Counted from the first letter of the stretch, positions 34,839-43,407 are shown. The stretch: 48,375 nucleotides of DNA from JBCBSS01 sp039819065 (GCA_039819065.1 JBCBSS010000046.1:1-48375), one strand, 5' to 3'. Numbers and translations: made by a program. Notes: generated by a model not told the origin, from the sequence alone.

Positions 34839-35906
34839 ATGAAACAGTTTTTCATCCATAATATACTTTTCAGGTTGTTGGCTGCACCAGTATATGGTGT
34901 GCTGATCTACTTGCTCATTCTACTCATCAACAACAACACACAGCAACTTAATGAAACGTTTCTGGGTCGTGAAGTTTATATCTGTATAGGGCTGTCGTAC
35001 CTAATTTTTGAGTCACTTAGGGCATTAATACTGCTTTTAGAAAAAGTTTCACCGCTTGAAAGCAATACCCCGACTCGTATTCTTATCCAAGTACTTTCAG
35101 GCATTCTAGTGGTAATGCTCGTTACTACAGCGGCCATCACTGCCTATTTCCTTCATGTTGAAGGCTTTAGTGTAAGTCGCACTCAACTGATCACATTCAA
35201 TGCCATATTCATTGTTACAAGTATTCTATATAACCTACTCTATTTCAGCAATTTCTATCTATTCAGGGAACATTCGGTTAAGCTAGAAAAAGAAAAAGTG
35301 TTGCGGGAAGGTATTATATCAGAACTGCGTGACTTCAAGAATGAGATCAATCCCGCTTTACTTTATGATAGCCTGGAAACGCTCATTTCGGTAGTTCATT
35401 TAGACACCGATCAAGCGGAAGAATACATCGATAACCTTTCTGCTGTTTACAGATATATTCTCAGTCACAAGCAGGTAGAACTTGTACCTATATCCGAAGA
35501 GTTAAAAGCTGCCAATCATTTACTGTATGTATTGAACTATAAACACAATGATCTGGTACACCTGAATACAAATATAGATGAGCAAAAGGAAGAAATTCAT
35601 ATGGTGCCGGGTACACTGCCCACAGTAATAGAAGGTATAATTCGTACCAGCATCATATCGAGATTCCAACCTTTGGTAATTAATTGCTATACAGAACCGG
35701 ATGGCTATTTAGTGATACAAACCAAATTGAATGAAAGGTTGGGCATAAATAAAGACAACCAATCCCCACTCGAGAATCTCCAAAAGTCTTATGCTTATTT
35801 TAGTGAAAAACCGGTAGTCAGGGTCAAGGCTTACAAAGACAGTTACATAAAAATTCCTATTTTAGAAGTCAGTCAGGAAGAAGTATTGGTCAATGAAGAA
35901 ATATAG
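34839..35906 (+). CDS. Degenerate LytS-type kinase (predicted pseudokinase)
   Basis: This protein has 355 residues with the same plan as the gene before it: four membrane segments (about 10-32, 46-68, 80-106, 117-143), linker and His_kinase-like region. The catalytic residues are replaced. Where the active form has His, this has Ala173 (EINPALLYDSLE). The N-box VENAVKHN is IEGIIRTS (Asn to Gly266). The glycine box GLDNI is PLENL. The fold-defining residues (DQAEEYIDNLSAVYRYIL) remain, and the frame is open, so it is kept as a protein rather than decaying. It probably binds the active kinase as a heterodimer partner or sensor. Confidence 0.85.
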   Translation: MKQFFIHNILFRLLAAPVYGVLIYLLILLINNNTQQLNETFLGREVYICIGLSYLIFESLRALILLLEKVSPLESNTPTRILIQVLSGILVVMLVTTAAITAYFLHVEGFSVSRTQLITFNAIFIVTSILYNLLYFSNFYLFREHSVKLEKEKVLREGIISELRDFKNEINPALLYDSLETLISVVHLDTDQAEEYIDNLSAVYRYILSHKQVELVPISEELKAANHLLYVLNYKHNDLVHLNTNIDEQKEEIHMVPGTLPTVIEGIIRTSIISRFQPLVINCYTEPDGYLVIQTKLNERLGINKDNQSPLENLQKSYAYFSEKPVVRVKAYKDSYIKIPILEVSQEEVLVNEEI

Positions 35907-35986
35907 ACAGCACAAAATTCGGGCTTAAGACCATTATCTTTCACCAGACATTTTAACCTAAACCATTCTATTACTTACGAATTAGC

Positions 35987-36766
35987 ATGAGAGTTCTGAT
36001 CATCGAAGATGAGACACCTGCCGCTGAGAAGCTAGAACGATATCTGATCAAGTACGATCCAAACAACCAAATAATAGAAAAGCTCGATTCAGTCAAATCA
36101 TCCATTACTTGGTTGGCCAATAATCAAGATGTGATTGATCTGATTTTCATGGATATACAATTGATCGATGGGCTAAGCTTTGAGATATTTGATGAAGTGA
36201 GGATAACCAAACCAATCATTTTCACAACTGCCTTTAATGACTATGCTATTGATGCTTTCAAAGTAAGCAGCATAGACTATCTACTTAAGCCCGTTACATT
36301 CGATGACTTGTCAGAAAGCCTGAAGAAGCTTGAATCATTAAGAAAAAACCTAGCAGCTGCAACGGGTGATGAGCGCATAGAAGACCTCAACAAAGTATTA
36401 GCCAACCTGCACCAGAAAAGCCACAAGACTAGATTCATGGTAAAGCTTGGTGAGCATATTCGATCCATCACTGTGGATAGAATAGCCCTATTTTTCGCTG
36501 AGGGTAGAACGGTAACATTACTTACTACAGACAAGCGAAAGTTTATTGTAGATTATAAAATGGAAGATTTGGAATCCTTATTGGACCCAACACTTTTCAA
36601 TCGGGTGAATAGAACATTCATTGTCAATATCAATGCTATATCAGATGTATTGGTCTACTCTAATAGCCGTTTGAAAGTAAGTACCCATCCTGAATTTGAT
36701 AAAGAGATCATTGTGAGCAGGGAGAAGGTGCCACAATTCAAAGAGTGGTTCAATGGCCTTGAATAA
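35987..36766 (+). CDS. LytTR-family response regulator
   Basis: This protein has 259 residues. The receiver domain has Glu7/Asp8, phospho-acceptor Asp56 (LIFMDIQLID), Thr in FTTAFNDYA and Lys in LLKPVT. The LytTR DNA-binding domain covers about 150-255 (FNRVNRTFIV, SREKVPQF). It lies 80 bases after the pseudokinase gene, in the same direction, and is the expected partner of the kinase at 33783. The close similarity to the regulator at 7733-8491 suggests that the two systems arose by duplication. A direct repeat fitting LytTR sites lies before the SDYY-repeat gene. Confidence 0.93.
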   Translation: MRVLIIEDETPAAEKLERYLIKYDPNNQIIEKLDSVKSSITWLANNQDVIDLIFMDIQLIDGLSFEIFDEVRITKPIIFTTAFNDYAIDAFKVSSIDYLLKPVTFDDLSESLKKLESLRKNLAAATGDERIEDLNKVLANLHQKSHKTRFMVKLGEHIRSITVDRIALFFAEGRTVTLLTTDKRKFIVDYKMEDLESLLDPTLFNRVNRTFIVNINAISDVLVYSNSRLKVSTHPEFDKEIIVSREKVPQFKEWFNGLE

Positions 36767-36881
36767 CATCCTACTGAAGAATCGGCAGCCCATAACAAAT
36801 GCTTTTTATGTTCAATCACCCATCGAGTCAATCACTTCAATTGTCGCTCGACAAATGGTTTTAAACGAGTTTCGGTAACAA

Positions 36882-36926
36882 TTTAACGCCTAATTCATTT
36901 TAATTAATGTAGCCCAATGCGTTAAA
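36882..36926. promoter_or_regulatory. Inverted repeat before the small 84-residue gene
   Basis: TTTAACGC (36882-36889) and GCGTTAAA (36919-36926) are perfect complements 29 bases apart, ending 12 bases before the ATG. An operator or RNA hairpin is possible. No regulator can be named. Confidence 0.3.
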
Positions 36927-36937
36927 ATCACTACCCT

Positions 36938-37192
36938 ATGGAAATCAAATTAGAAACGCTTCCGGAAAATGACTTCGCACATGTGTATCAATTATTCTTG
37001 AAGGCGGAAAATATGGAAGACGAAAAATGCCTGATGCAAACATGGCAAGATCAACAGTCTAATTATCAAGATACCTTGACTGGCATGATCGATCCTAAAC
37101 TTTCAGCACTCAGGTCTAAGCATCAAAATGTACAGCCTGCTATTAGAAGAACTAAGTTGAATTGCTTACAAGTGCGGTTTGACAAGCGTTAA
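36938..37192 (+). CDS. Small conserved-looking hypothetical protein
   Basis: The protein has 84 residues, is mostly helical and charged, and has no signal peptide or membrane segment. I do not recognise a family. It begins MEIKLETLPENDFAHVYQLF and ends with a basic stretch. The evidence that it is real is a clean ATG, an inverted repeat before it and a strong terminator just after its stop. It stands alone between the LytTR regulator and tRNA-Cys. Confidence 0.55.
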   Translation: MEIKLETLPENDFAHVYQLFLKAENMEDEKCLMQTWQDQQSNYQDTLTGMIDPKLSALRSKHQNVQPAIRRTKLNCLQVRFDKR

Positions 37193-37196
37193 AATA

Positions 37197-37226
37197 AAAA
37201 AAGGAAGCTAAGTTAGCTTCCTTTTC
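37197..37226. terminator. Bidirectional terminator
   Basis: Perfect 11-bp arms AAGGAAGCTAA (37201-37211) and TTAGCTTCCTT (37213-37223) flank a single G. An A-run precedes and T residues follow, so it can end both the small plus-strand gene and the minus-strand tRNA-Cys. Confidence 0.8.
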
Positions 37227-37232
37227 TGAGTG

Positions 37233-37303
37233 AGGTCGCGAGCGGATTCGAACCGCTGTAAAAGGTTTTGCAGACCTCTGCCTAGCCACTCGGCCACGCG
37301 ACC
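37233..37303 (-). tRNA. tRNA-Cys (anticodon GCA)
   Basis: The minus strand folds as a 71-nt tRNA. The acceptor GGTCGCG pairs with CGCGACC and the discriminator is U73, as expected for Cys. The anticodon loop is CTGCAAA with GCA at 37269-37271, and the T-arm has GGTTCGAATCC. The CCA end is not encoded. Confidence 0.96.
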
Positions 37304-37374
37304 GTTAAAATCAGGTTTGCAAAAGTATAAATTCTCAGTTTTTGATCAAAGCTTAAACAAGGCTTAATATAAAG

Positions 37375-37402
37375 AAAAAAGGTGGCAAAAAGCCACCTTT
37401 TT
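37375..37402 (-). terminator. Intrinsic terminator of rpsA
   Basis: On the minus strand the stem AAAGGTGGC/GCCACCTTT (37378-37386, 37392-37400) with a five-base loop is followed by a T-run. It lies 13 bases after the rpsA stop. Confidence 0.88.
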
Positions 37403-37414
37403 CGTTTATCAGCT

Positions 37415-39736
37415 TTATTCCTCAGCTTTCTCTTCTTCAGCAGAATCAGCAGCTTGCTCCTCGTCAGCCGCTTCTTCCTTTTTAGCTTTAGCAGCCTTCT
37501 TAGGCTTAGCCTCAGCTTTCTCTTCTTCTTGAGCCGGTGCTTCAGCTTCTGCAGTTTCCTCAGCTTTCGGTTCTTCAACCTTAGGCTCTTCTGCTTTAGC
37601 TTCTACAACCTTCTTCTCTTCTTTAGCAGGTGCTGGTGCAGGAGTTCCTGCGCTTTGCATTTGCTCTTTCAATGCACTTAAGGCTTCAAGGTCTCCCAAG
37701 GTTGATACCTCAGTATCCTTATTAACCTTGTCGATCGCACCTCTCTTAGACTCTCCTCTCTTCTTAACCGGCTTAGCAGGTCTTTCGTCCTCTTTATAGG
37801 TAGCCAAGTGAGAAAGCGCAATTCGCTTCTCATCTTTAGCGAATTCTAATACCCTGAAGTCAAGTGTTTCACCGATTTCTGCTTTAGTACCATCTTCCTT
37901 GGCAATGTTTCTCATTGAGCAGAATCCTTCGATTCCGTAAGGAAGCTCAAGGATGAAACCTTTATCATTCTTGCTTACTACTGTACATCTGTGGATAGAA
38001 CCAACCTCGAATACTGTTTCGAAAGTATCCCAAGGGTTTTCCTCAAGGTGCTTGTGGCTAAGTGCAAGCCTTCTATTGTCAATATCAAGCTCAAGTACCA
38101 TTACTTCGAGTTCCTCCCCTACTTTAACAAACTCAGATGGGTGCTTGATCTTCTTAGTCCAAGAAAGGTCAGAAACGTGAACAAGGCCGTCTATACCCTC
38201 TTCAAGTTCGATAAACAAGCCGAAGTTGGTCAGGTTTCTTACTATTCCTTTATGCTTGGTGTTGATTGCATACTTGGTCAATAGATCTTGCTTAGTCCAA
38301 GGGTCTTCAGTCAATTGCTTGATACCAAGAGACATTTTTCTCTCTTCACGATCAAGTGTAAGCACTACCGCCTCTAACTCATCCCCAATTGAGATGAAGT
38401 CTGAAGGGTTTCTCAAGTGCTGAGACCATGACATTTCAGAAACGTGAATAAGACCTTCAACGCCAGGCATGATTTCAAGGAATGCACCGTAGTCGGCCAC
38501 ATTAACAATCCTACCTTTCACCTTAGAACCTACTTCTACTTCTGCTGCAAGAGAATCCCATGGATGAGCAGTAAGTTGCTTCATACCTAGTGAGATACGC
38601 TTCTTATCTTCGTCGAAGTCAAGAACAACCACTTTAACAGTTTCATCCAATTTAAGGACTTCTTCAGGGTGGTTGATACGTCCCCAAGAAATATCTGTAA
38701 TGTGAAGTAGACCATCCACACCACCAAGATCGATGAATACACCGAAGTTAGTCATGTTCTTGATCACACCTTCGAGTACTTGACCTTTCTCAAGATTGTT
38801 AAGAATCTCAGCTTTCTGAGCCTCAATATCTTTCTCGATCAGTACTTTATGTGATACTACCACGTTGTCGTTACTGTAGTTAATCTTAACTACTTTCACC
38901 TCCATGGCCTTACCAACAAATACATCGAAATCTCTGATAGGCTTCACGTCGATCTGAGAACCAGGAAGGAAAGCCTCGATACCGTAAATATCTACGATAA
39001 GACCACCTTTAGTTCTTCTTTTAACGAAACCTTCAATAACAGAGTCATTATCAAGAGCGCTTTGGATTTGCTCCCAGGCCTTCACGATTTTAGCCTTTCT
39101 TCTGGAAAGTACTAATTGACCTTGGACGTCCTCCTGCTCTTCAATATAAACTTCAACCTCGTCACCTACTTTCAGGTCAGGAATATCTCTGAATTCAGTA
39201 GATGAGATTAAGCCATCAGACTTAAAACCAATGTTGAGAATGATTTCCCTTGGATTGATACCTACTACAGTTCCTTTAACTACCTCTTTCTCAGTGATTG
39301 TAGTCAAAGTATCTTCGTAGATAGCTGCCATTTCATCACGCTTGGCAACAGAATAACCTTCACCAAAGCCTTTGCTCTCAAATGCTTCCCAGTCAAAATC
39401 TTCTGGTTGAACTTGCTTTTCAGCGACAGGTGCCTCTTTGGCAGCGGGCTTTTCCTCTTTAGCCTCTTTCTTCTCTTCGGCTTTAGGCGTTTCTTTTACT
39501 TCCGCTTTAGGAGCGGCTTCCTCCGTTTTTTCAGCTTCAGGAGCTGTTTCAGTTGGTGCCTCTACTTTTTCTTCTGTTTTGGCCTCTTCAACTGGGGCTT
39601 CTGCTTCAACCTTTTCTTCAGTTGCTGCTTCCACCTCTTTAGCTGTTTCAGCAGTGGTTTCTTTTTCTTCTGCAGAAGCTTGCGCTTCTTGCTCCACTAC
39701 TTTGTCTTCTTTTTTTTCTTCGTCAGCTTTTGCCAT
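37415..39736 (-). CDS. rpsA: 30S ribosomal protein S1
   Basis: This protein has 773 residues with six S1 RNA-binding domains from about residue 145 to 660, for example VVKGTVVGINPREIILNIG, VLEGVIKNMTNFGVFIDLGG and HKGIVRNLTNFGLFIELEEG. S1 brings mRNA to the 30S subunit. The core is normal, but residues 1-110 and about 700-773 are low-complexity tails rich in Glu, Lys and Ala. The Escherichia coli protein has 557 residues, so the tails explain the extra length. The start codon is preceded by a 95-base leader that includes a TTCTTAT/ATAAGAA hairpin, which could serve autogenous control. Confidence 0.95.
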   Translation of the reverse strand: MAKADEEKKEDKVVEQEAQASAEEKETTAETAKEVEAATEEKVEAEAPVEEAKTEEKVEAPTETAPEAEKTEEAAPKAEVKETPKAEEKKEAKEEKPAAKEAPVAEKQVQPEDFDWEAFESKGFGEGYSVAKRDEMAAIYEDTLTTITEKEVVKGTVVGINPREIILNIGFKSDGLISSTEFRDIPDLKVGDEVEVYIEEQEDVQGQLVLSRRKAKIVKAWEQIQSALDNDSVIEGFVKRRTKGGLIVDIYGIEAFLPGSQIDVKPIRDFDVFVGKAMEVKVVKINYSNDNVVVSHKVLIEKDIEAQKAEILNNLEKGQVLEGVIKNMTNFGVFIDLGGVDGLLHITDISWGRINHPEEVLKLDETVKVVVLDFDEDKKRISLGMKQLTAHPWDSLAAEVEVGSKVKGRIVNVADYGAFLEIMPGVEGLIHVSEMSWSQHLRNPSDFISIGDELEAVVLTLDREERKMSLGIKQLTEDPWTKQDLLTKYAINTKHKGIVRNLTNFGLFIELEEGIDGLVHVSDLSWTKKIKHPSEFVKVGEELEVMVLELDIDNRRLALSHKHLEENPWDTFETVFEVGSIHRCTVVSKNDKGFILELPYGIEGFCSMRNIAKEDGTKAEIGETLDFRVLEFAKDEKRIALSHLATYKEDERPAKPVKKRGESKRGAIDKVNKDTEVSTLGDLEALSALKEQMQSAGTPAPAPAKEEKKVVEAKAEEPKVEEPKAEETAEAEAPAQEEEKAEAKPKKAAKAKKEEAADEEQAADSAEEEKAEE

Positions 39737-39835
39737 GATAAGTTGCTCTGGTTACGTACATGCCCTAGAGCAATCGGACAGTACTTTTAGTTTTATTTAT
39801 TCTTATAATAAGAACCATTCACCTTGAACGGACCG

Positions 39836-39843
39836 CAAAGGTA
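39836..39843 (-). promoter_or_regulatory. -7 box of the rpsA promoter
   Basis: TACCTTTG on the minus strand is a perfect and common form of the Bacteroidota -7 box TAnnTTTG. It lies about 100 bases before the rpsA start codon. No clear TTG is visible at -33. Confidence 0.5.
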
Positions 39844-39874
39844 GTGATTTTTTCCGTAGAATAGACGCATGTCA

Positions 39875-39905
39875 CAAAAAAGCCAGATATCTCTATCTGG
39901 CTTTT
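39875..39905 (-). terminator. Intrinsic terminator of the TolC operon
   Basis: Perfect 12-bp arms AAAAGCCAGATA (39878-39889) and TATCTGGCTTTT (39894-39905) with a four-base loop. On the minus strand a T-run follows. It lies 21 bases after the TolC-like stop. Confidence 0.85.
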
Positions 39906-39925
39906 GAACATATAATAAGATGTTG

Positions 39926-41272
39926 TTAGGGAATATCTTCGGGAGTGATAACACCTACTGCATAGTCTAATAATATTTTCTGAAAGATTAATGTATACCT
40001 CGCTTGAGACAGGTTAGCTTGGGCATTAACATATTCTATATTAGCAATGGTATATTGTACAAGATTTGCACTACCTAGTGAGTAACTTTCTTTTTGAAGT
40101 TCATAAGCTAATTTGGAAGACTCCAAACCGACCGTTGCCCTTTGGTAACTAAGTACAGCATCCTTAAAGTTTAGATATGCCCTAAGTACCTCACTTTTCA
40201 CATTCAGTTCAGTATTTTGTTTATCAAGTATGGCATTCTGATGTGCAACTTTTGCTTGCACAAAAGCAGATCTATTTCTCATTCCACTAAATATGGGCAC
40301 ATTCAAAGTCATCGCAAAACCTCTAAAAGTATTATCAGTAAAGAATTGATCATTAAACCCTCTATCTTCGGGCTGATCTTTTAAACTATTGAATTGAGTA
40401 CCATTAAAGAAGCTTCCTGACAAGGTCGGATAGAAATCAGCCTTTGAGATAGCCAAATCCATTTTGGCAGATCCTTCCAAATTCTCAAAGAGCTTCAAAT
40501 CAGCTCTTTTTTCAAGTGCCGTATTATAAAGACTTTCTAATTCTATATCATCAAAATTCACAGAGTTTAAGTTCCAATCAGGCTCCTCAACTTCAAAATC
40601 AATTGTTGGATCGATTTGCAATGTTTGGGCCAGAGTTACTTTATCATTTCTAAGTCTATTTTCGGCTTGTAAAACTGTATATTCCTGGTTTTTCACTGTG
40701 GCAATTTGACTAATTTGATCTACCTCTGCGACTGTTCCTAAAGCGACCTGTTCTTTAATTTGCTCTAATTGCTGCAGTTGAGACTCTAAAGTTTTTTCTG
40801 CGATGCTCAGTATTTCTTTGTCAACCAACACGGTTAGGTATTGGTTGGAGACTAAGCTAATAATATCTTGTGTAGTCCGCTGTACCCTATGTTGCTGTGC
40901 CGTAAGTCGGTAGTCCGCCCTCCTAATGCTGTTAAGCCTGCTAAATGAGTTGAAGAGCGTCATATTCGCATTAATACTAGAAGATATTTGATCAAATGTA
41001 CCATTCACCACCTGGCCTTCATTTTGGTTAAAGGAATTACCTCTAGTTCTACTTGCTTGAGCTCTTGCACTAATCGTAGGTGCAATACTGGCTATTTCTG
41101 CTGTCTTGGCTGCTTGGTTGGCAAACTGTTGGTTTTGTTGCTGCTTTAAGTCAATATTATTCTTCAGACCAATATTTACAGCTTCCTGGAAAGTCAATTT
41201 TTGGATTTCCTGGCCGTTACAATAAGGCAATACAATTCCTACGAAAAGTAAGCTTAGCACTATTCGTTTCAT
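39926..41272 (-). CDS. TolC-family outer-membrane efflux protein
   Basis: This protein has 448 residues with a signal peptide ending near residue 20 (PYCNGQ). Two OEP repeats are visible: QEAVNIGLKNNIDLKQQQNQ and, in the second half, ALEKRADLKLFENLEGSAKM, with long helices and strand pairs (GSFFNGTQFN, GFAMTLNVPIFSG). It should form the outer-membrane channel of an efflux or export system. It starts 26 bases after the ABC ATPase gene and is part of the same transcript. The matching membrane-fusion protein is not in the window. Confidence 0.93.
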   Translation of the reverse strand: MKRIVLSLLFVGIVLPYCNGQEIQKLTFQEAVNIGLKNNIDLKQQQNQQFANQAAKTAEIASIAPTISARAQASRTRGNSFNQNEGQVVNGTFDQISSSINANMTLFNSFSRLNSIRRADYRLTAQQHRVQRTTQDIISLVSNQYLTVLVDKEILSIAEKTLESQLQQLEQIKEQVALGTVAEVDQISQIATVKNQEYTVLQAENRLRNDKVTLAQTLQIDPTIDFEVEEPDWNLNSVNFDDIELESLYNTALEKRADLKLFENLEGSAKMDLAISKADFYPTLSGSFFNGTQFNSLKDQPEDRGFNDQFFTDNTFRGFAMTLNVPIFSGMRNRSAFVQAKVAHQNAILDKQNTELNVKSEVLRAYLNFKDAVLSYQRATVGLESSKLAYELQKESYSLGSANLVQYTIANIEYVNAQANLSQARYTLIFQKILLDYAVGVITPEDIP

Positions 41273-41298
41273 AATCGTTCGGTTATGGTTGAGAGAGG

Positions 41299-42000
41299 TT
41301 AGTCTTCTACTTTGACTTCTTCTTTTTGATTCTTGGTATCAGATACTACCTGGCCATCTACTAATCTTACTATGCGATCTCCATACTCGGCATTCTTTTC
41401 AGAGTGCGTAACCTGTATAATGGTCATTCCCTCCTTATTGAGCTTCTTGAAAATGCTCATGATCTCCTCTCCTTGCTCTGAATGCAGGTTACCAGTAGGT
41501 TCATCAGCCAATAATAACTTCGGCTGACCTATGATAGCCCTGGCAATACCTACTAACTGCTGCTGACCTCCGGACAGTTGCTCAGGGAAAAGGTCTTTTT
41601 TGGCTACCATCTGAAAACGATCCAGCATTTCTGCCACCATACTTTTTCTCTTGGAGCCTTTTATACCTTTATATAGTAGTGGGGTTTCGATGTTTTCATA
41701 CACCGTGAGTTCGTCGATGAGATGGTAGGCCTGGAATATAAAGCCGATGTAGTGCTTATGCATTTCCGAACGCCTTCTTTCCTTCATTTTATGAACAGGC
41801 TCGTCATAGAAGTAATACTCACCTTGTGAAGGCTCGTCCAACATACCGACAATATTCATAATAGTCGATTTACCCGCACCGCTGGGGCCCATTACGGTGA
41901 GGAACTCTCCTTCTTCTACCGTAAGGTCTATGCCTTTCAGAATAAAGGTGCGCTGAAAACGATTATCGACATATTTATCTATATCCTGTAGTTTGATCAT
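41299..42000 (-). CDS. ABC transporter ATP-binding protein (MacB/LolD type)
   Basis: This is a 233-residue ATPase with the Walker A motif GPSGAGKST (38-46), signature LSGGQQQLVGIARA, Walker B LLLADEPTGNL and the switch His in VTHSEKN. The sequence is of the MacB/LolD/FtsE branch that drives FtsX-type permeases. No permease is next to it; the FtsX permease at 29105-31495 lies 10 kb away and other copies may exist elsewhere. It is the first gene of a run with the TolC-like gene. Two operator-like sites lie 115-148 bases before the start. Confidence 0.93.
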   Translation of the reverse strand: MIKLQDIDKYVDNRFQRTFILKGIDLTVEEGEFLTVMGPSGAGKSTIMNIVGMLDEPSQGEYYFYDEPVHKMKERRRSEMHKHYIGFIFQAYHLIDELTVYENIETPLLYKGIKGSKRKSMVAEMLDRFQMVAKKDLFPEQLSGGQQQLVGIARAIIGQPKLLLADEPTGNLHSEQGEEIMSIFKKLNKEGMTIIQVTHSEKNAEYGDRIVRLVDGQVVSDTKNQKEEVKVED

Positions 42001-42033
42001 ATTTAACTAATTCTGAATTGAACATCCATGTTA

Positions 42034-42051
42034 TGCCAATAAGTATGCCAA
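42034..42051 (-). promoter_or_regulatory. Possible sigma-54-type promoter of the ABC/TolC run
   Basis: On the minus strand TGGCAT, five bases and TTGG resemble the sigma-54 consensus TGGCAC-N5-TTGC, except for the last base of each half. The element lies 34-51 bases before the ATPase start codon, and paired inverted sites lie upstream as enhancers would. It is a weak match. Confidence 0.3.
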
Positions 42052-42114
42052 GCGCTTTGATCAATGCTATTGGCTCTTGAAGGTTAAATTTAGTAATACT
42101 AACGATCATTTTTC

Positions 42115-42148
42115 GTCCGATATCGAAAAAAGGTGTCTGATTTCGGAC
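42115..42148. promoter_or_regulatory. Two operator-like sites before the ABC/TolC run
   Basis: GTCCGATATCGAAA (42115-42128) and GTCTGATTTCGGAC (42135-42148) share the form GTCYGAnnTCGGAC. Their starts are 20 bases apart, about two helical turns, so a dimer could occupy both on one face. They lie more than 110 bases before the ATPase start, fitting an enhancer position. Confidence 0.45.
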
Positions 42149-42223
42149 GCATAGAAAATGTATTGAAAATTATACCTCTAGTAGTTAGGCTGATTAACTT
42201 TAAGCTAAGTATCCATTTCTATT

Positions 42224-43258
42224 ATGTTCGACTTCAAAGACGCATCACTGGCCGAAATTGTACTGCACAAGGTCGGCAATAAAATACAAGAGGAGCCTAT
42301 TGTTATTGCTCAGCATCCTATTTCGATAGATGAAATAACAGAAGGTATTTTGCAGAAGTATTTCCTGAGTTCTTTTAAGACACCTTCACTCTATACGCTC
42401 CATCATGGTTCCGATTTAACGCTGAATGAAGTCTATTCCTACGTTTCTTCTATTTTCAATGATCCTCAGGATTTGTATCTACAGTCTGTCAACCTTGCCA
42501 ACCATCTTTACGAAAGTGCAGATCATCCTAATATCAAAGGTGGAGAGTTCTATGTTGCTTTTTTTGAGAATTGTGGTATTGATGGCGAATGGACGGATGT
42601 GATTGGCCTATTTAAAACGGAGAATAAAGAGACATACCTCAAAATATATCCTAAAGGCCAAGATTTCGAGATCAATTCTGAAGAGGGCATCAATATCAAC
42701 AAACTGGATAAAGGCTGTTTAATATTCAACACCGAAAAAGAAAAAGGGTACAAAGTAGCCATCATCGATAATACCAATCGAGGCGGTGAGGCACAATACT
42801 GGAAAGAGGATTTCCTCAACCTAAAACCGCGAGAAGACAGTTATTATCACACTGAAAATTATTTGAACATGTGTCGTGATTTTGCGGTGGAAGCTTTCCC
42901 AGACGCGGCACGAATCGACCAAATTGGTTTAGTCAAGGAATCAGTGAATTACTTCAAAGATCAGGAAACATTTGAGGTGTCTGATTTCGAGCAGACGGTA
43001 ATGAAAGAGCCTGAGGTCATAGAAGCTTTTCAAGAATACAAGGATACTTACCAGCAGAACAATAATATCAGCACTTTCGACGAATTCGATATTTCTAAGC
43101 CGGCCGTAAAACAATCGAAAAGGTTTATCAGATCTGTCATTAAGTTGGATAAGAATTTTCATGTGTATGTTCATGGTAATAGGGACAGAATCATTCGCGG
43201 GTACGATGAAGAAAAGCAGATGCATTTTTATCAGCTTTTTTTCAATGATGAGTCCTAG
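42224..43258 (+). CDS. Nucleoid-associated protein, NdpA/YejK family
   Basis: This 344-residue protein is a cytoplasmic NdpA-like protein. The family features seen are the start DASLAEIVLHKVGNK, the central GGEFYVAFFENCGIDGEWTDVIGLFK, and GCLIFNTEKEKGYKVAIIDNTNRGGEAQYWKEDFLNL. The function is unclear beyond association with the nucleoid; some relatives occur near restriction or mobile systems, but nothing of the kind is near here. It is a single gene before dnaE. Confidence 0.88.
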   Translation: MFDFKDASLAEIVLHKVGNKIQEEPIVIAQHPISIDEITEGILQKYFLSSFKTPSLYTLHHGSDLTLNEVYSYVSSIFNDPQDLYLQSVNLANHLYESADHPNIKGGEFYVAFFENCGIDGEWTDVIGLFKTENKETYLKIYPKGQDFEINSEEGININKLDKGCLIFNTEKEKGYKVAIIDNTNRGGEAQYWKEDFLNLKPREDSYYHTENYLNMCRDFAVEAFPDAARIDQIGLVKESVNYFKDQETFEVSDFEQTVMKEPEVIEAFQEYKDTYQQNNNISTFDEFDISKPAVKQSKRFIRSVIKLDKNFHVYVHGNRDRIIRGYDEEKQMHFYQLFFNDES

Positions 43259-43358
43259 AAAAAGTATTCGTAGATTACAATAGACTTAAAGACTTCAAGG
43301 TGTTTTGGCCGGCGTAAAATTACCTGCACTTCTCCCCCGTTTAGAGCATCCAATACTT

Positions 43359-43366
43359 TATATTTG
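43359..43366 (+). promoter_or_regulatory. -7 box of the dnaE promoter
   Basis: TATATTTG is an exact TAnnTTTG match and lies 42 bases before the dnaE ATG. No clear TTG is seen at -33. Confidence 0.45.
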
Positions 43367-43407
43367 CTCATTATAATTTTCCTTAACCACCAAAATTTCC
43401 TGCTTGC

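Noticed and set aside
34839..35906. Calling the second kinase gene a pseudogene
   Set aside because: The frame is full length and uninterrupted, with fold residues kept, so a non-catalytic protein is more likely than decay.
37382..39827. Several open frames on the plus strand opposite rpsA, rich in Phe, Ser and Leu
   Set aside because: They mirror the Glu/Lys/Ala-rich tails and S1 domains of rpsA; low-complexity coding sequence gives long antisense frames. No start context or family features.
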